Counted from the stretch's first letter, positions 35,724-45,007 are shown. The stretch: 64,000 nt of DNA from Ardenticatenaceae bacterium (GCA_020634235.1 JACKCB010000001.1:992001-1056000), one strand, 5' to 3'. The notes: generated by a model from the sequence alone, not told the origin. A program made the numbers and translations.

Positions 35724-36497
35724 CTAGCGCCGTTCCAGGAGCTGGCGCACGCCCCGTTCAAAACTGCTGTTGGGGATGAAGCCCACGTTGGTGCGCCGGA
35801 TAACGGCGGCGCGCGCCGCCAGGTAGGCCTCTAGCAGTTGCTTCAGATGGGCCAGGTTGGCCCGCGCATCGCGGCTGTAGGCGGCCGCCAGCAGCCCCTG
35901 GTGGGCCGCGTCTTCGGGTGGCAAAATGCGCAGCAGCGTGGGCAGGGTGAAGTGGAGCAGCTCCAGGTAGATGGTATAGGGCTTGTCGGTATCGCCGCGC
36001 AGCAGCAGCCGGTAGACGTCCCACAACATCACCCAGAAGCGGTTGTCCAGGCGGGTCATCTCGTCCACGGTGATGCGCTGGGGCGGCAGGAAGGTTTGGG
36101 CGCATTGGGCCTGGTACTGCTCGGCCCACCCGGCCGGGTCCTGCAAAATGCGTATCTCCCGGTCAAAGGGGTTGGGGCGCAGGCTCTCGGCGCTTTCAAA
36201 GCGGTAGTCCACCTTGGTGCCGTTGCTGTAGAGGGCCACGTGCAAATAGGGGCGCACATGGTCGGCGTCGAAGGATTTGGCCGGCACAAAGGGGAGTACA
36301 TCCTGGGCAAAGGCTGCCCGGCCAACCCAGGCCGCGTCCCGGCCGGGGTCGTTGGCATACACCAGGGCCACATCCAGGTCAGAAAAGCCATCCTCGGTGC
36401 GCCGGCCAAAAGAGCCGGCCAAAAAGCAGGCCAGGATGCTGGCCTCGCGGGCCACGCGCTGCTGCAAACGGACAATGAAACGGTCTTGTTCAAACAT
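35724..36497 (-). CDS. Nucleotidyltransferase-fold protein (aminoglycoside adenylyltransferase-like)
   Basis: 257 residues from MFEQDRFIVRL. The N-terminal nucleotidyltransferase motif GS-x10-DxD is present in FLAGSFGRRTEDGFSDLDVAL, with a third acidic residue in KVDYRFES. The C-terminal half is helical. This resembles stand-alone adenylyltransferases of the ANT/streptomycin 3''-type group. Antibiotic modification is possible but not shown. A longer in-frame start at 36575 overlaps the next gene. Confidence 0.75.
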   Translation of the reverse strand: MFEQDRFIVRLQQRVAREASILACFLAGSFGRRTEDGFSDLDVALVYANDPGRDAAWVGRAAFAQDVLPFVPAKSFDADHVRPYLHVALYSNGTKVDYRFESAESLRPNPFDREIRILQDPAGWAEQYQAQCAQTFLPPQRITVDEMTRLDNRFWVMLWDVYRLLLRGDTDKPYTIYLELLHFTLPTLLRILPPEDAAHQGLLAAAYSRDARANLAHLKQLLEAYLAARAAVIRRTNVGFIPNSSFERGVRQLLERR

Positions 36498-36558
36498 GAG
36501 GAGCGTGTTCCGTATTCCACAATGGGAAGCTGTTACCTGTCTCCGGTCACCTGCCCGC

Positions 36559-37182
36559 TCACACGAAGCAGCCAAACAGCGTCAGGACCCAGACGGAGAA
36601 GACGCCCAGGGCCAGGCCGGCAACCAGTTGGGCAATGGTGTGCCGCCGCAGGTAGAGACGGATGGCGATGACCAGCACGACCAGGGGTAGGGTCAGGGCG
36701 CTGGTGAGCAGGCCAAAGACGTAGGCCACCAGGACGGTTGTGGCCATGATGCCGGTGGCATGGATGCTGATCAGCCAGAAGATGTTGATGAGGCCCAACA
36801 GGGACAGCTCAACGACGTTGAAGATGGCCAGGCAGATCAGCAGTTCTGGCCCGTTGAACAGCCAGGCAATGGCCAGGAAGACGACGGCGCAGGCAACCGC
36901 CACCAGGTAGGGCAAATGGCGCTCGCGCTGGTCCGACATGTGCAGCTCTTTGATCCGGCCGGTGCGCAGCAGCCATAGGACGAACAGAATCGGGGCCAGG
37001 GAAACGCAAAAGCCGTATATCGCCGCCCACAGCAAACCGGGCCAGAAGGGCAGCGTATACCAGGCAAAGGCCAGCCCCAAAACAGCAAACATGGTCGGCG
37101 GACTGATGGCGTTGGAAAGGATGCGGGCGACTCGCACCATGCCGGTGCGGTTGTCTTGATGATGGTCAAGGGGAAGGGACAT
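36559..37182 (-). CDS. PAP2-like integral membrane protein
   Basis: 207 residues, six hydrophobic helices. It keeps the positions of PAP2 motifs in altered form: DQRERHLPY for KxxxxxxRP, SIHATG for PSGH and RRHTIAQLVAG for SRxxxxxHxxxD. This pattern is seen in PA-phosphatase-related proteins. Catalytic activity is uncertain. It lies between the nucleotidyltransferase gene and a zinc-binding membrane protein gene on the same strand. Confidence 0.7.
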   Translation of the reverse strand: MSLPLDHHQDNRTGMVRVARILSNAISPPTMFAVLGLAFAWYTLPFWPGLLWAAIYGFCVSLAPILFVLWLLRTGRIKELHMSDQRERHLPYLVAVACAVVFLAIAWLFNGPELLICLAIFNVVELSLLGLINIFWLISIHATGIMATTVLVAYVFGLLTSALTLPLVVLVIAIRLYLRRHTIAQLVAGLALGVFSVWVLTLFGCFV

Positions 37183-37236
37183 GTGGTCAGGCTACCTTGC
37201 CGGTGGTTTGCCAGTAGGCTGGGAACCCCGGCCGGG

Positions 37237-37767
37237 TTACGGCCCCGTCAGTACAAGAATCAGGATACCGGCCATGTAGAATCCAATCGCGGCCAATACC
37301 GTCAGCAGCATGAACGCGGCCACCCCCATGCCCACGGCGGCCAGGTTGCGCGTCCGCCGGGCATCCAGGGAGCGGTCGGCATTGGTATAGGCGAGGATGC
37401 CCAACACCAGCCCGGCAATAGGCAGGCAGTACGCCCCACCACAGCAACTGGCCAGGGTAACCAATCCCAGGCCGGCGGCTATCAGGGCGTTCAGGTCGAT
37501 GCTGTTGCCCCGGTAGATTTTTTCGCCATTGGCTGAGAGGAGGGCGTCGTCCCCGGCCGGGGTGCGTCTCAGGCTGTGGTCAATCGCCTCCTGATACGTC
37601 TCCGGCGGCAGCACCTGCGCGCCATCCGCCAGCCGTTCCCGGGCATGCGCCTCACACAGCCGGTGGCCATCGGTTGTGTACCACAGACACAAACCACACA
37701 ACGGCCGGCCACAGACCTCGCACGGCTCAACGGCCGCATTGTCAGGATGAAACGTACAGGCGTCCAT
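37237..37767 (-). CDS. B-box-type zinc-binding membrane protein
   Basis: 176 residues from MDACTFHPDNAAV. The N-terminus is a B-box-like zinc site (CTFH, then CEVCGRPLCGLC, CEAH). Three hydrophobic segments follow (LNALIAAGLGLVTLASCCGG, LPIAGLVLGILAY, GVAAFMLLTVLAAIGFYMAG), similar to DUF4190 proteins. Proteins of this form are common in Chloroflexota and of unknown function. Confidence 0.7.
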   Translation of the reverse strand: MDACTFHPDNAAVEPCEVCGRPLCGLCLWYTTDGHRLCEAHARERLADGAQVLPPETYQEAIDHSLRRTPAGDDALLSANGEKIYRGNSIDLNALIAAGLGLVTLASCCGGAYCLPIAGLVLGILAYTNADRSLDARRTRNLAAVGMGVAAFMLLTVLAAIGFYMAGILILVLTGP

Positions 37768-37866
37768 AGTAAAAAGAGCCAGAGGGCCGGGACAAAAGCT
37801 AGAGGCAGCCATTCAACCGGCCACCTCTAGCGCCTGCTCAGCCCAGGGGGAACGCAGACGGGTTGC

Positions 37867-39126
37867 CTACGTACCTTCTTCCCAGGAATTCAGATACTTC
37901 TCTTGTTCCGGGGTCAGTTTGTCAATATGAATCCCCATCGAGGCCAGCTTGATGCGGGCGATTTCCCGGTCCACATCATCCGGCACCGAGTAGACGGTGT
38001 TAGCCAGCGTCGACGCATTCTGCACCATGTACACCGCGCTCAGCGCCTGGTTGGCAAAACTCATATCCATCACCGAGGCTGGATGGCCTTCTGCCGCCGC
38101 CAGGTTAATGAGCCGCCCGTCCCCCAGCAAGTTGATCTTCCGGCCATCGGGCATCACATACTGCTCCACAAACTCGCGCACCCGCGCCGGCGCGCCCTTA
38201 GCCATACCGGCCAACCCAGGAATATTGATCTCCACATTGAAGTGGCCAGAATTAGCCACCAACGCGCCATCTTTCATCACCTCAAAGTGATGCTTATCCA
38301 GCACGTTAATGTCACCGGTGGCCGTGATGAAAATATCGCCAATGGCCGCAGCATCACGCATCGGCATCACCCGGAAGCCATCCATCACCGCTTCCAACGC
38401 CTTCAGCGGGTCGATCTCAGTCACAATAACATTGCCGCCCAGCCCCGAAGCCCGCATGGCAATCCCCTTGCTGCACCAGCCATAGCCGGCCACGACCACC
38501 GTCTTGCCGGCAATCAGGTAGTTGGTAGCCCGGATAACCCCGTCCAGCGTGGATTGGCCGGTGCCGTACCGATTGTCGAACATGTGCTTGGTCATGGCAT
38601 CATTCACGGCAATTACCGGGAACTTCAGCGCGCCATCTTTGGACATCGCCCGCAGCCGGATCACGCCGGTGGTCGTTTCTTCAGTGCCGCCCACCACGTT
38701 TTCCAGCAGCTCAGAGCGCTCTTTGTGCAGCACGCTCACCAGGTCCGCCCCATCGTCCATGGTAATGTGCGGATGATGGTCCAGCGCCGCTTTCAGATGG
38801 GCATAATAAGTGCTGTTATCTTCGCCTTTCACCGCGTAAACAGGAATTTCGTAGTGCGAGACCAGGGAAGCGGCCACGTCGTCCTGGGTACTTAGCGGGT
38901 TGCTAGCGCACAGAACCACGTCCGCCCCGCCTATCTGTAGAGTGTGCATCAGGTTGGCGGTTTCTGTAGTTACGTGCAGACAGGCGCTGACACGCATCCC
39001 GGCCAGCGGCCGATCTTTCTTGAACTGTTCGCGAATGCCCCGCAGCACGGGCATCTCTTGTTCGGCCCATTCAATCCGGTGGCGGCCACCGGTAGCCAGA
39101 TCAATATTCTTTACATGGAATTCCAT
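37867..39126 (-). CDS. ahcY: Adenosylhomocysteinase
   Basis: 419 residues, the shorter form that lacks the about 40-residue insert of many bacterial enzymes. Signatures include ACLHVTTETANL, the NAD site VAGYGWCSKGIAMRA, GTGQSTLDGVIRATN and TATGDINVLDKHH. It splits S-adenosylhomocysteine into adenosine and homocysteine, using bound NAD. It is preceded by aaggag. The kinase encoded 169 bp upstream is of the adenosine kinase type and would remove the adenosine product. Confidence 0.96.
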   Translation of the reverse strand: MEFHVKNIDLATGGRHRIEWAEQEMPVLRGIREQFKKDRPLAGMRVSACLHVTTETANLMHTLQIGGADVVLCASNPLSTQDDVAASLVSHYEIPVYAVKGEDNSTYYAHLKAALDHHPHITMDDGADLVSVLHKERSELLENVVGGTEETTTGVIRLRAMSKDGALKFPVIAVNDAMTKHMFDNRYGTGQSTLDGVIRATNYLIAGKTVVVAGYGWCSKGIAMRASGLGGNVIVTEIDPLKALEAVMDGFRVMPMRDAAAIGDIFITATGDINVLDKHHFEVMKDGALVANSGHFNVEINIPGLAGMAKGAPARVREFVEQYVMPDGRKINLLGDGRLINLAAAEGHPASVMDMSFANQALSAVYMVQNASTLANTVYSVPDDVDREIARIKLASMGIHIDKLTPEQEKYLNSWEEGT

Positions 39127-39295
39127 CTGTGTTGCGTTCTCCTTGATAACGTGATTCTTGTTTCATTGTTGCTTGGTAGCCTCTCAAAACGCTAGGCCGG
39201 GCGGGAGTGTTCACCCCGAATAAGGCAGACACGTGGACCTACCCTACCTCAGATTTTCGAGAAGACACGTTGATTGCCTCGATCAAAGGTGATCT

Positions 39296-40252
39296 CTAGC
39301 CTAGCAAGGCATCCAAGGCCCCGCCGTCATCAAAGTGTTGGCGGTAGCGGGCGACAAAGGCCTCGCGGGTAAAGAAGTGATTTTGCGTGCCCATATTCTC
39401 CAGCACATAAGCGGCGGCCACGGCACCTATCCGGCCGGCGACGGGCCAGGGCAACCCCAACTGCAAGCCGCGCATTAGTCCGGCGCGATAGGCGTCGCCC
39501 GCGCCGGTCGGTTCCACAATGTGCACCGGCGGCACTACCGGGATTTCGTAGCACTCGCCATTGACATAAATCCGCGAACCGCGCTGGCCGGCGGTCACCA
39601 GCAGGCCACCGGTCCGCTGGAGGATGCCAGCCTGGGTCAGGCCTGTCTTCTCATGGATCATGCCCAGTTCGTATTCGTTCAGCGACAGCAAGAAGCAGCC
39701 GTCGATGCCATGCACCAGGTCTTCGGCTGAGAGGCGAATGGTTTGCTGGCTGGGGTCATAGATGTAGGGGATGCTCAGTGCCTTGCATTCGGCCACGTGG
39801 GCGCGCATCGCGGCCGGCTCGTTGGGCGAGATGATGGTCAGGTCGGTGTCGGGGGCCAGGCTGGCGAAGCTGAGCCGGGCGGCGTAGGCCATGGCCCCGG
39901 CATAAAAATGGCCAATCTGATTCTGGGCCTGATCGGTGTTGACAAAAAAGGAAGCGCAGAACTCGTCGCTAATCTCTATGATGGCCGTGGTATCAACGCC
40001 GTGTTTCTCTAACCAGTGGCGATATTCCGCAAAGTCCTGCCCGGCCGTGGCCATAACCCCAGGATGCCCACCCAGGAGGGCCAGGGTGTAGGCGATGTTG
40101 GGAGCGGTGCCGCCGCGTTCGCGGCGCAGTGAATCCACCAGGAAGCTGACGCTGATGGATTTGAGCTGTTCCTCCAGCAGGTGATTGGTGAACTCACCGG
40201 GAAAGAACATTAAGTAATCGTAGGCAATGGAGCCTGTTACCACAATTTTCAT
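39296..40252 (-). CDS. PfkB-family kinase, probably adenosine kinase
   Basis: 318 residues. The PfkB signatures are GGTAPNIAYTLALLG near the N-terminus and EPTGAGDAYRAGLMRG with the catalytic Asp. The N-terminal lid segment and the substrate region (SFFVNTDQAQNQIGHFYAGAM) fit adenosine/ribokinase enzymes. Its position just before ahcY suggests that it phosphorylates the adenosine released from S-adenosylhomocysteine. A Shine-Dalgarno sequence (aggaaa) precedes the ATG. Confidence 0.85.
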   Translation of the reverse strand: MKIVVTGSIAYDYLMFFPGEFTNHLLEEQLKSISVSFLVDSLRRERGGTAPNIAYTLALLGGHPGVMATAGQDFAEYRHWLEKHGVDTTAIIEISDEFCASFFVNTDQAQNQIGHFYAGAMAYAARLSFASLAPDTDLTIISPNEPAAMRAHVAECKALSIPYIYDPSQQTIRLSAEDLVHGIDGCFLLSLNEYELGMIHEKTGLTQAGILQRTGGLLVTAGQRGSRIYVNGECYEIPVVPPVHIVEPTGAGDAYRAGLMRGLQLGLPWPVAGRIGAVAAAYVLENMGTQNHFFTREAFVARYRQHFDDGGALDALLG

Positions 40253-40280
40253 GCTAGCTTTTCCTAGTTGTGGTGGCTGG

Positions 40281-40300
40281 TAGGCCCCGGCCGGGGCCTA
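40281..40300. repeat. 20-bp perfect palindrome containing CCGGCCGG
   Basis: TAGGCCCCGGCCGGGGCCTA is a perfect inverted repeat, an extended form of the iterated palindrome. It lies between the kinase gene and the glycosyltransferase gene upstream of it, both on the minus strand. There is no T run, so a terminator role is not assured. Confidence 0.85.
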
Positions 40301-40337
40301 CACCCACAGTCGCCAGGACACACACCCAGTCTAACCC

Positions 40338-41084
40338 TTAAGACTGGCCTTCATGCAGCTCCACCGGGCTATCCGCCGGCTTTAACACCGGCGACAATCC
40401 CAACCGGTCGCGCAGCATAATGAGCAGCGAGTGAAAGCCATCGCGCACCGTGATCTTCTTCCCTTCGGCATAGGTGCGCGGTGAATAACTGATGGGAATC
40501 TCCAAAATCTCATGGCCAGACAACAAAATCTTGTCCGGCAGTTCCGTATCCAGATCAAAGCTGGTGCAGGTCAGATTGAGCGAATGAACCACATCTGCGC
40601 GGATCATCTTCGTTGCCGTCAACACGTCCGTCAGATGGCCGCCGAAGAGCAGATTGTTAAGCGAAGACAAAAAACGCACACCCCAGTAGGCGTGGGCATA
40701 TTCATAGTTCGCCTGGCCATTGAGCACGCGCGAACCAAAAATCGCCGCCGCCCTGGTTTCCACCGCGCGCTGGCAAAAACGGGGATGTTCAAACGGGTCA
40801 TATTCCGTATCCGCATCCTGAATCAACATATAGTCGCCGGTCATATTGGCAATGCCGGTGCGGATAGACATACCTTTACCCATGTTGCGCTCATGGTAGA
40901 AGATGCGAATTTCCGGGTCATCAATGGCTTGCAGCAGCTCACGCGTGCCATCGGTGGAAAAATTATCCACCACCAGGATTTCCCGCTCCCAGCCAGGACC
41001 CAGCTGTACGGCCTGTGTTTTCTGAATCACATCCAGAATGCTGGCTCTTTCGTTATAGCAGCAGATGATGACCGAGAGTTTCAT
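40338..41084 (-). CDS. Family 2 glycosyltransferase
   Basis: 248 residues. The GT-A domain begins LSVIICCYNERASILDVI, with ILVVDNFSTDGTRELL, DYMLIQDADTEYDP (DxD) and a later DLDTELPDKI. The N-terminal half fits dolichol-phosphate-mannose-synthase-like GT2 enzymes; no C-terminal membrane helices are present. It probably works in envelope polysaccharide or glycolipid synthesis with the RfbH-like gene located 29 bp upstream. Confidence 0.88.
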   Translation of the reverse strand: MKLSVIICCYNERASILDVIQKTQAVQLGPGWEREILVVDNFSTDGTRELLQAIDDPEIRIFYHERNMGKGMSIRTGIANMTGDYMLIQDADTEYDPFEHPRFCQRAVETRAAAIFGSRVLNGQANYEYAHAYWGVRFLSSLNNLLFGGHLTDVLTATKMIRADVVHSLNLTCTSFDLDTELPDKILLSGHEILEIPISYSPRTYAEGKKITVRDGFHSLLIMLRDRLGLSPVLKPADSPVELHEGQS

Positions 41085-41113
41085 GAATACACGGAGCCGC
41101 CAGCCAGGCGCGC

Positions 41114-42430
41114 TTACAGCCGGCGGAAGAAGCTGGCAAAAGTCTCTATCACATAATCGAGGCGTGGCACGTCCAGGCCCGGATAAACACCAACAAAGAA
41201 AACGCCGCGCATAATCTGGTCGGCGACCGGCAGATCGCCAACCACGCGGCAGTTTATGCCCTGGTAGCCCGGCTGCTTCAAGATGTTGCCGGCAAACAAC
41301 GTGCGTGTCTCCACCTTATGTGCTTCGAGGAAACGGGTCAGCTCGTGGCGCAAGAAGGGGGCTTCATCGCGCACCAAAATCGGAAAGGCAAACCAGGATG
41401 GGTCGGCTTTTGTGTGCCAGGTGGGCAGCAGCAAGAATTCTTCAAACTCTTGCAGCGCATCGTACAGGTAGGCGAAGTTGCGCTTGCGGGCGGCAATAAA
41501 CGCCGGCAGCTTGTCCAACTGGGCCACGCCCATGGCCGCCTGCGGATCGGTGAGCTTCAGATTGTAGCCAATCTCGCTGTAGAAGTAGCGATGGTCGTAG
41601 TAGCCGGGCATGCCGGGGATTTCGCGGTCGAAGCGCAGGCCGCACTTGCCATTGACCGGGTTATCGTACTCGCACCAGCAGTCGCGGCCCCAATCGCGCA
41701 CCGCGCGAGCGATTTTGGCCAGCTTGGGCCGGTTGGTGAACACCGCCCCCCCTTCCCCCATGGTAATGTGATGGGCAGGATAGAAGCTGAGCGTCGCCAG
41801 GTGGCCAAAGGTGCCCAGCATCTGGCCATCCCAGGTGGAGCCGAGCGCGTCGCAGGTGTCCTCCACAAAATAGAGGTTGTGGCGGCGCACAAAGGCCATG
41901 ATGGTATCCATGTCACCGGGGTTGCCCAGCGTATGGGCGAACATGATGGCCCGCGTGCGCGGCGAAAGCGCGGCTTCTAACTGGCCGGGATCGAGGTTGT
42001 AATCGCCCAGGCAGCTATCGATGAAGACGGGCACAAGCTGGTTCTGGAGGATGGGGTTGACGGTTGTGGGGAAGCTGGTGGCGGGGACGATGACTTCGTC
42101 CCCCGGCCGGAGCGGGTTTTCCAACTGCTTCGAGCAGAGCGTGGTCAGGGCCACCAGGTTGGCCGACGAACCGGAATTGACCGGCACCACCTCGCGCACG
42201 CCCAGGTACTGGCCCAACTTCTGCTCAAACTGCCGCGCATAAGGGCCGGCCGTCAGCCAGAAATCGAGTACGGCACTGACCATTTGCTGTATTTCAGCGG
42301 CGTCGTATACCCGGCCGGCGTAATTCACTTTGCTCTCACCGGGCATAAAAGGACGGGCGGCGTGCACTTCCTGGTAGTATTCAGCAACCTGCGCCAGGAT
42401 CGACTGGCGCAGGTCTTCAGCCTTACTCAT
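41114..42430 (-). CDS. rfbH: RfbH-type CDP-4-keto-6-deoxyglucose 3-dehydrase (PMP-dependent, iron-sulfur)
   Basis: 438 residues from ATG 42430; a TTG 6 bp upstream has a better Shine-Dalgarno spacing. It belongs to the DegT/DnrJ/EryC1 aminotransferase fold, but the catalytic Lys is replaced by His in SFYPAHHITMGEGG, the mark of the E1 dehydrases that remove the 3-OH of CDP-sugars. The Cys cluster RDCWC and KCG fits the iron-sulfur site. It makes 3,6-dideoxy sugar precursors for surface polysaccharides. No other dideoxy-sugar genes are in the window. Confidence 0.9.
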   Translation of the reverse strand: MSKAEDLRQSILAQVAEYYQEVHAARPFMPGESKVNYAGRVYDAAEIQQMVSAVLDFWLTAGPYARQFEQKLGQYLGVREVVPVNSGSSANLVALTTLCSKQLENPLRPGDEVIVPATSFPTTVNPILQNQLVPVFIDSCLGDYNLDPGQLEAALSPRTRAIMFAHTLGNPGDMDTIMAFVRRHNLYFVEDTCDALGSTWDGQMLGTFGHLATLSFYPAHHITMGEGGAVFTNRPKLAKIARAVRDWGRDCWCEYDNPVNGKCGLRFDREIPGMPGYYDHRYFYSEIGYNLKLTDPQAAMGVAQLDKLPAFIAARKRNFAYLYDALQEFEEFLLLPTWHTKADPSWFAFPILVRDEAPFLRHELTRFLEAHKVETRTLFAGNILKQPGYQGINCRVVGDLPVADQIMRGVFFVGVYPGLDVPRLDYVIETFASFFRRL

Positions 42431-42679
42431 GGCCAACTATTCTCCAAAATGATAATCTGAAAAAGCCAGTTTGCGATTATAGCACACGCCTTTCTTTCTC
42501 CAAGTTCCGGCGGGCCGGCAGCGCTGGCCGCAGCGGCCGTAGGCCGGCCCAAACTGATGCCGGGCACCTGTGCCGGGCGCTGTTTCTAGCTTGCCTTCCA
42601 GACATGGCTTTGCTACGCTAGAGTCACGTTACCCGGTCCACCTGCCCAAAACATCCCGGCCGGGTTACGAGGAGAACGG

Positions 42680-43039
42680 ATGAAAACAAAGCGTGTTGCC
42701 ATCTGGGGATTGATGCTCCTCCTGGCCCTGCTGCTGGCCGGCTGCGGCGGCAGCAGCGATGCCTCGAACGCCAGCATTACCATCACCCCCCCGGCCGGGC
42801 CAACCGGCACCCATCACATCATCAATTTCCGCGGCTTCGCGCCCAACGAAGCGGTACAGTTAGAGTTCCGGCTGGAGTCCACCGGCCAGGCCGTCACCTT
42901 TCTGACCGGCAAAATGGGTGCTGGCGGCGAAGGCCGCCTGGAAATCGCCACCACGGCCGATGAACCACCCGGCCGGTACCGGGTCATTGCCACCGGCGAA
43001 AACGGGGCCACGGCCGAAACAACCATGACCATCGAGTAG
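42680..43039 (+). CDS. Small lipoprotein
   Basis: 119 residues. The signal peptide ends in the lipobox LLAGC (Cys about residue 22). The mature part is a single Ig-like beta sandwich (ITITPPAGPTGTHHIINFRG, then GRYRVIATGENGATAE). The ATG has gaggag upstream. It is probably anchored on the outside of the cell. Function unknown. Confidence 0.82.
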   Translation: MKTKRVAIWGLMLLLALLLAGCGGSSDASNASITITPPAGPTGTHHIINFRGFAPNEAVQLEFRLESTGQAVTFLTGKMGAGGEGRLEIATTADEPPGRYRVIATGENGATAETTMTIE

Positions 43040-43142
43040 CTGCCCCCGGCCGGGGTGGCGGTCCACTCGCCTGCCTGCCCCATGCTGCCCGCGCCAGGTC
43101 CAGGCAGTAGCAGATGCGGCTGCGCCGGCTCCCTGGCAGCGG

Positions 43143-43511
43143 CTAGGGCAATGGCTGGATTAGCTCCACCCGATTGCCAAAGGGATCGCGAAACTCAAAG
43201 CGAGCATACCCAGGAATGGGCACGGAGTCGCCAATGGCAATACCCAACGCGGCCAACCGGGCTTGCCAGGCGGCCAGGTCATCAACCTGGTAGGCCAGGT
43301 GGGCCTTGGTCTGGCTGCGGGCAGCGCTATCCTCGGTGCCCACGTGGACCTGCTGGTCACCCACTTGCAGCCAGAAGCCGCCACGTCCCTGCAAGCTGGG
43401 CGGTTTCGCTATCTCCGGCAGCCCCAACACGTCGCAGTAGAACGCCCGGCCGGGTGCTTCTGCCCCTTTGGGAATGGTGATCTGCGCATGGTGTAAACCT
43501 ACAATCTTCAT
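43143..43511 (-). CDS. Glyoxalase/bleomycin-resistance (VOC) family protein
   Basis: 122 residues from MKIVGLHHAQITIPKG. The paired beta-alpha-beta-beta-beta modules are evident, with the first metal His in LHHAQI, a second in AHLAYQVDDL and a Glu in NRVELIQPLP. It is probably a small metal-dependent enzyme; the substrate is unknown. The gene begins 1 bp after the stop of the LysE gene, in one operon. Confidence 0.85.
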   Translation of the reverse strand: MKIVGLHHAQITIPKGAEAPGRAFYCDVLGLPEIAKPPSLQGRGGFWLQVGDQQVHVGTEDSAARSQTKAHLAYQVDDLAAWQARLAALGIAIGDSVPIPGYARFEFRDPFGNRVELIQPLP

Positions 43512-43512
43512 C

Positions 43513-44124
43513 CTAACCTCCACGCAGCCCGGTAGCCAACTGCCACAAACCAAACAACCCCAGCGCCACCACCGATATCCCGCTGAGCGCGCGGCTGACC
43601 CGTGGTCCCAACTGCCGGGCCGTCCCAAACAAGACAATGAACAGGGCAAAGCCGCCAATCAGGGTGCCATAGAAGCCCAGCAAGAAAGCCAGCCCGTGCA
43701 GCAGGCTGCTGCGCCACGCTTCCAGCAAAATCGGCCCCGCCACCAGACTCCAGAAGATGTACGGATTAGGGTTGAGGGCATTCATGAGGGCCGCCTCGAG
43801 CACGCTTTGCTGGCCGGAAGCAGCGTTTACGGGCACGGAGAAGTCGACGGTGCGAAACGTTTTGTAAGCGCCCCAGGCCAGATAGAGAATGAACAGCCCG
43901 CCGGCAATCTGCAAGGCACGCAAGAACCCGGCCGGGAGCTGCGTCAGCACCAGCAGCACCAGCAAAATGATCGGACCATCCGACAACAATGGGGCCAGGG
44001 CCGCCGGCAGCGTGCGCTGCCAGCCATTCTTCATCGTTTGCGCCAACAGATAAGCTTGAAAGGGACCTGGCTGGGCCGCCGCCGGCAAACCCAACACCAA
44101 ACCCTGCAGCAGATAAGCCAACAA
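43513..44124 (-). CDS. LysE-family amino-acid exporter
   Basis: 203 residues with six hydrophobic helices. GLVLGLPAAAQPGPFQAYLL fits the conserved N-terminal stretch (PGP) of LysE/RhtB proteins, and ALMNALNPNPYIFW the conserved loop before helix 4. It probably exports an amino acid or related small molecule. It shares an operon with the VOC gene. Confidence 0.88.
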   Translation of the reverse strand: MLAYLLQGLVLGLPAAAQPGPFQAYLLAQTMKNGWQRTLPAALAPLLSDGPIILLVLLVLTQLPAGFLRALQIAGGLFILYLAWGAYKTFRTVDFSVPVNAASGQQSVLEAALMNALNPNPYIFWSLVAGPILLEAWRSSLLHGLAFLLGFYGTLIGGFALFIVLFGTARQLGPRVSRALSGISVVALGLFGLWQLATGLRGG

Positions 44125-44299
44125 AATAGCACCTCGGCACGCAACATTACGCGGGCCGAATCATAACCGATACGAAGCCAGAGGCAAGGCTGCGCAGACC
44201 CGGCGCACGGCGAAACCGTGGCCCAGCCCCGGCCGGGACATGCTTGCCAATCCCCCCTGCTTGGCGCTACACTTGGCAAAAGGGCACAAAGGGTTTGCC

Positions 44300-44986
44300 A
44301 TGCAAGCGCTCCTGGTTTCTAAAGAGCACGACGAACGGGATATTCTAAGCTTTGTATTGCGCCATTCCGGGCTGGCGGTTGCGGTTACCACCGACCTGAA
44401 CCGGGTTACCTCCAACTGGCTGGAGCGCCCGGCCGACCTGATTGTGGTCGCGGTGGATGATAGCAGCGGGCTAACGCCCAGCGTCCAGGCCGTGCGGCAG
44501 GTGACAGAAGTCCCCCTGCTGCTCATCTGCAACCCGCCGGCCGAGCAGACGCTAATCACGCTGCTGCGTGCCGGCGTGGACCTGGTCTTACCCCGGCCGG
44601 TCTCCCCCCGCATCCTGGCACAATACGCCCGCACGCTGCTGCGGCGCGTTGGCAGCATTCCCTCCTTCATGCTGCCCGAACTAGAGCTAGACGTGATCCG
44701 CCTGAATCCGGCCAGCCGCACCGTACACGTCACCGGCCGGGAGCCACAACGCCTCACCCAACTCGAATTCCGCCTGCTGTACGTCCTCATGATCAACCGC
44801 GAGCAAGTCATCCCCACCGAGATGATCATCGAACGCGTTTGGGGCTACACCGGCGAGGGCAACCGCGACCTGGTCCGCGGTCTGATCAGCCGCCTGCGCC
44901 GCAAGATCGAACCTTTGCCCAACCAACCCCGTTTCATCCAGACCATCCCCGGTACCGGCTACCGCCTCACCTTAGAATCAGTCTAA
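44300..44986 (+). CDS. OmpR-like regulator with an atypical receiver domain
   Basis: 228 residues from MQALLVSKEHDE. The N-terminal domain aligns with receivers but lacks key residues. In PADLIVVAVDDSS the phospho-acceptor position is Ala, and the conserved Lys-Pro is Arg-Pro (LVLPRPVSP). The C-terminal winged helix is typical (LTQLEFRLLYVLMINREQ, GLISRLRRKIEP, TIPGTGYRLTL). It probably acts without phosphorylation. No kinase gene is adjacent. It ends at a palindromic terminator. Confidence 0.85.
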   Translation: MQALLVSKEHDERDILSFVLRHSGLAVAVTTDLNRVTSNWLERPADLIVVAVDDSSGLTPSVQAVRQVTEVPLLLICNPPAEQTLITLLRAGVDLVLPRPVSPRILAQYARTLLRRVGSIPSFMLPELELDVIRLNPASRTVHVTGREPQRLTQLEFRLLYVLMINREQVIPTEMIIERVWGYTGEGNRDLVRGLISRLRRKIEPLPNQPRFIQTIPGTGYRLTLESV

Positions 44987-44989
44987 AAC

Positions 44990-45007
44990 GCCCCCCGGCC
45001 GGGGGGC
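44990..45007 (+). terminator. Palindromic terminator-like hairpin containing CCGGCCGG
   Basis: GCCCCCCGGCCGGGGGGC is a perfect 18-bp palindrome, starting 3 bp after the regulator stop, followed by ATTTCC. It is the third case of the iterated palindrome at the end of a gene; the T run is short. Confidence 0.65.

Noticed and set aside
39127..39295. SAM or SAH riboswitch in the leader of ahcY
   Set aside because: I compared the 169-bp leader with the known conserved cores from memory and found no match. No terminator or start-site sequestering stem is obvious.
42478..42660. Small RNA or regulatory structure between rfbH and the lipoprotein gene
   Set aside because: Several short GC stems are possible, but none is long or followed by a T run, and no promoter stands out.
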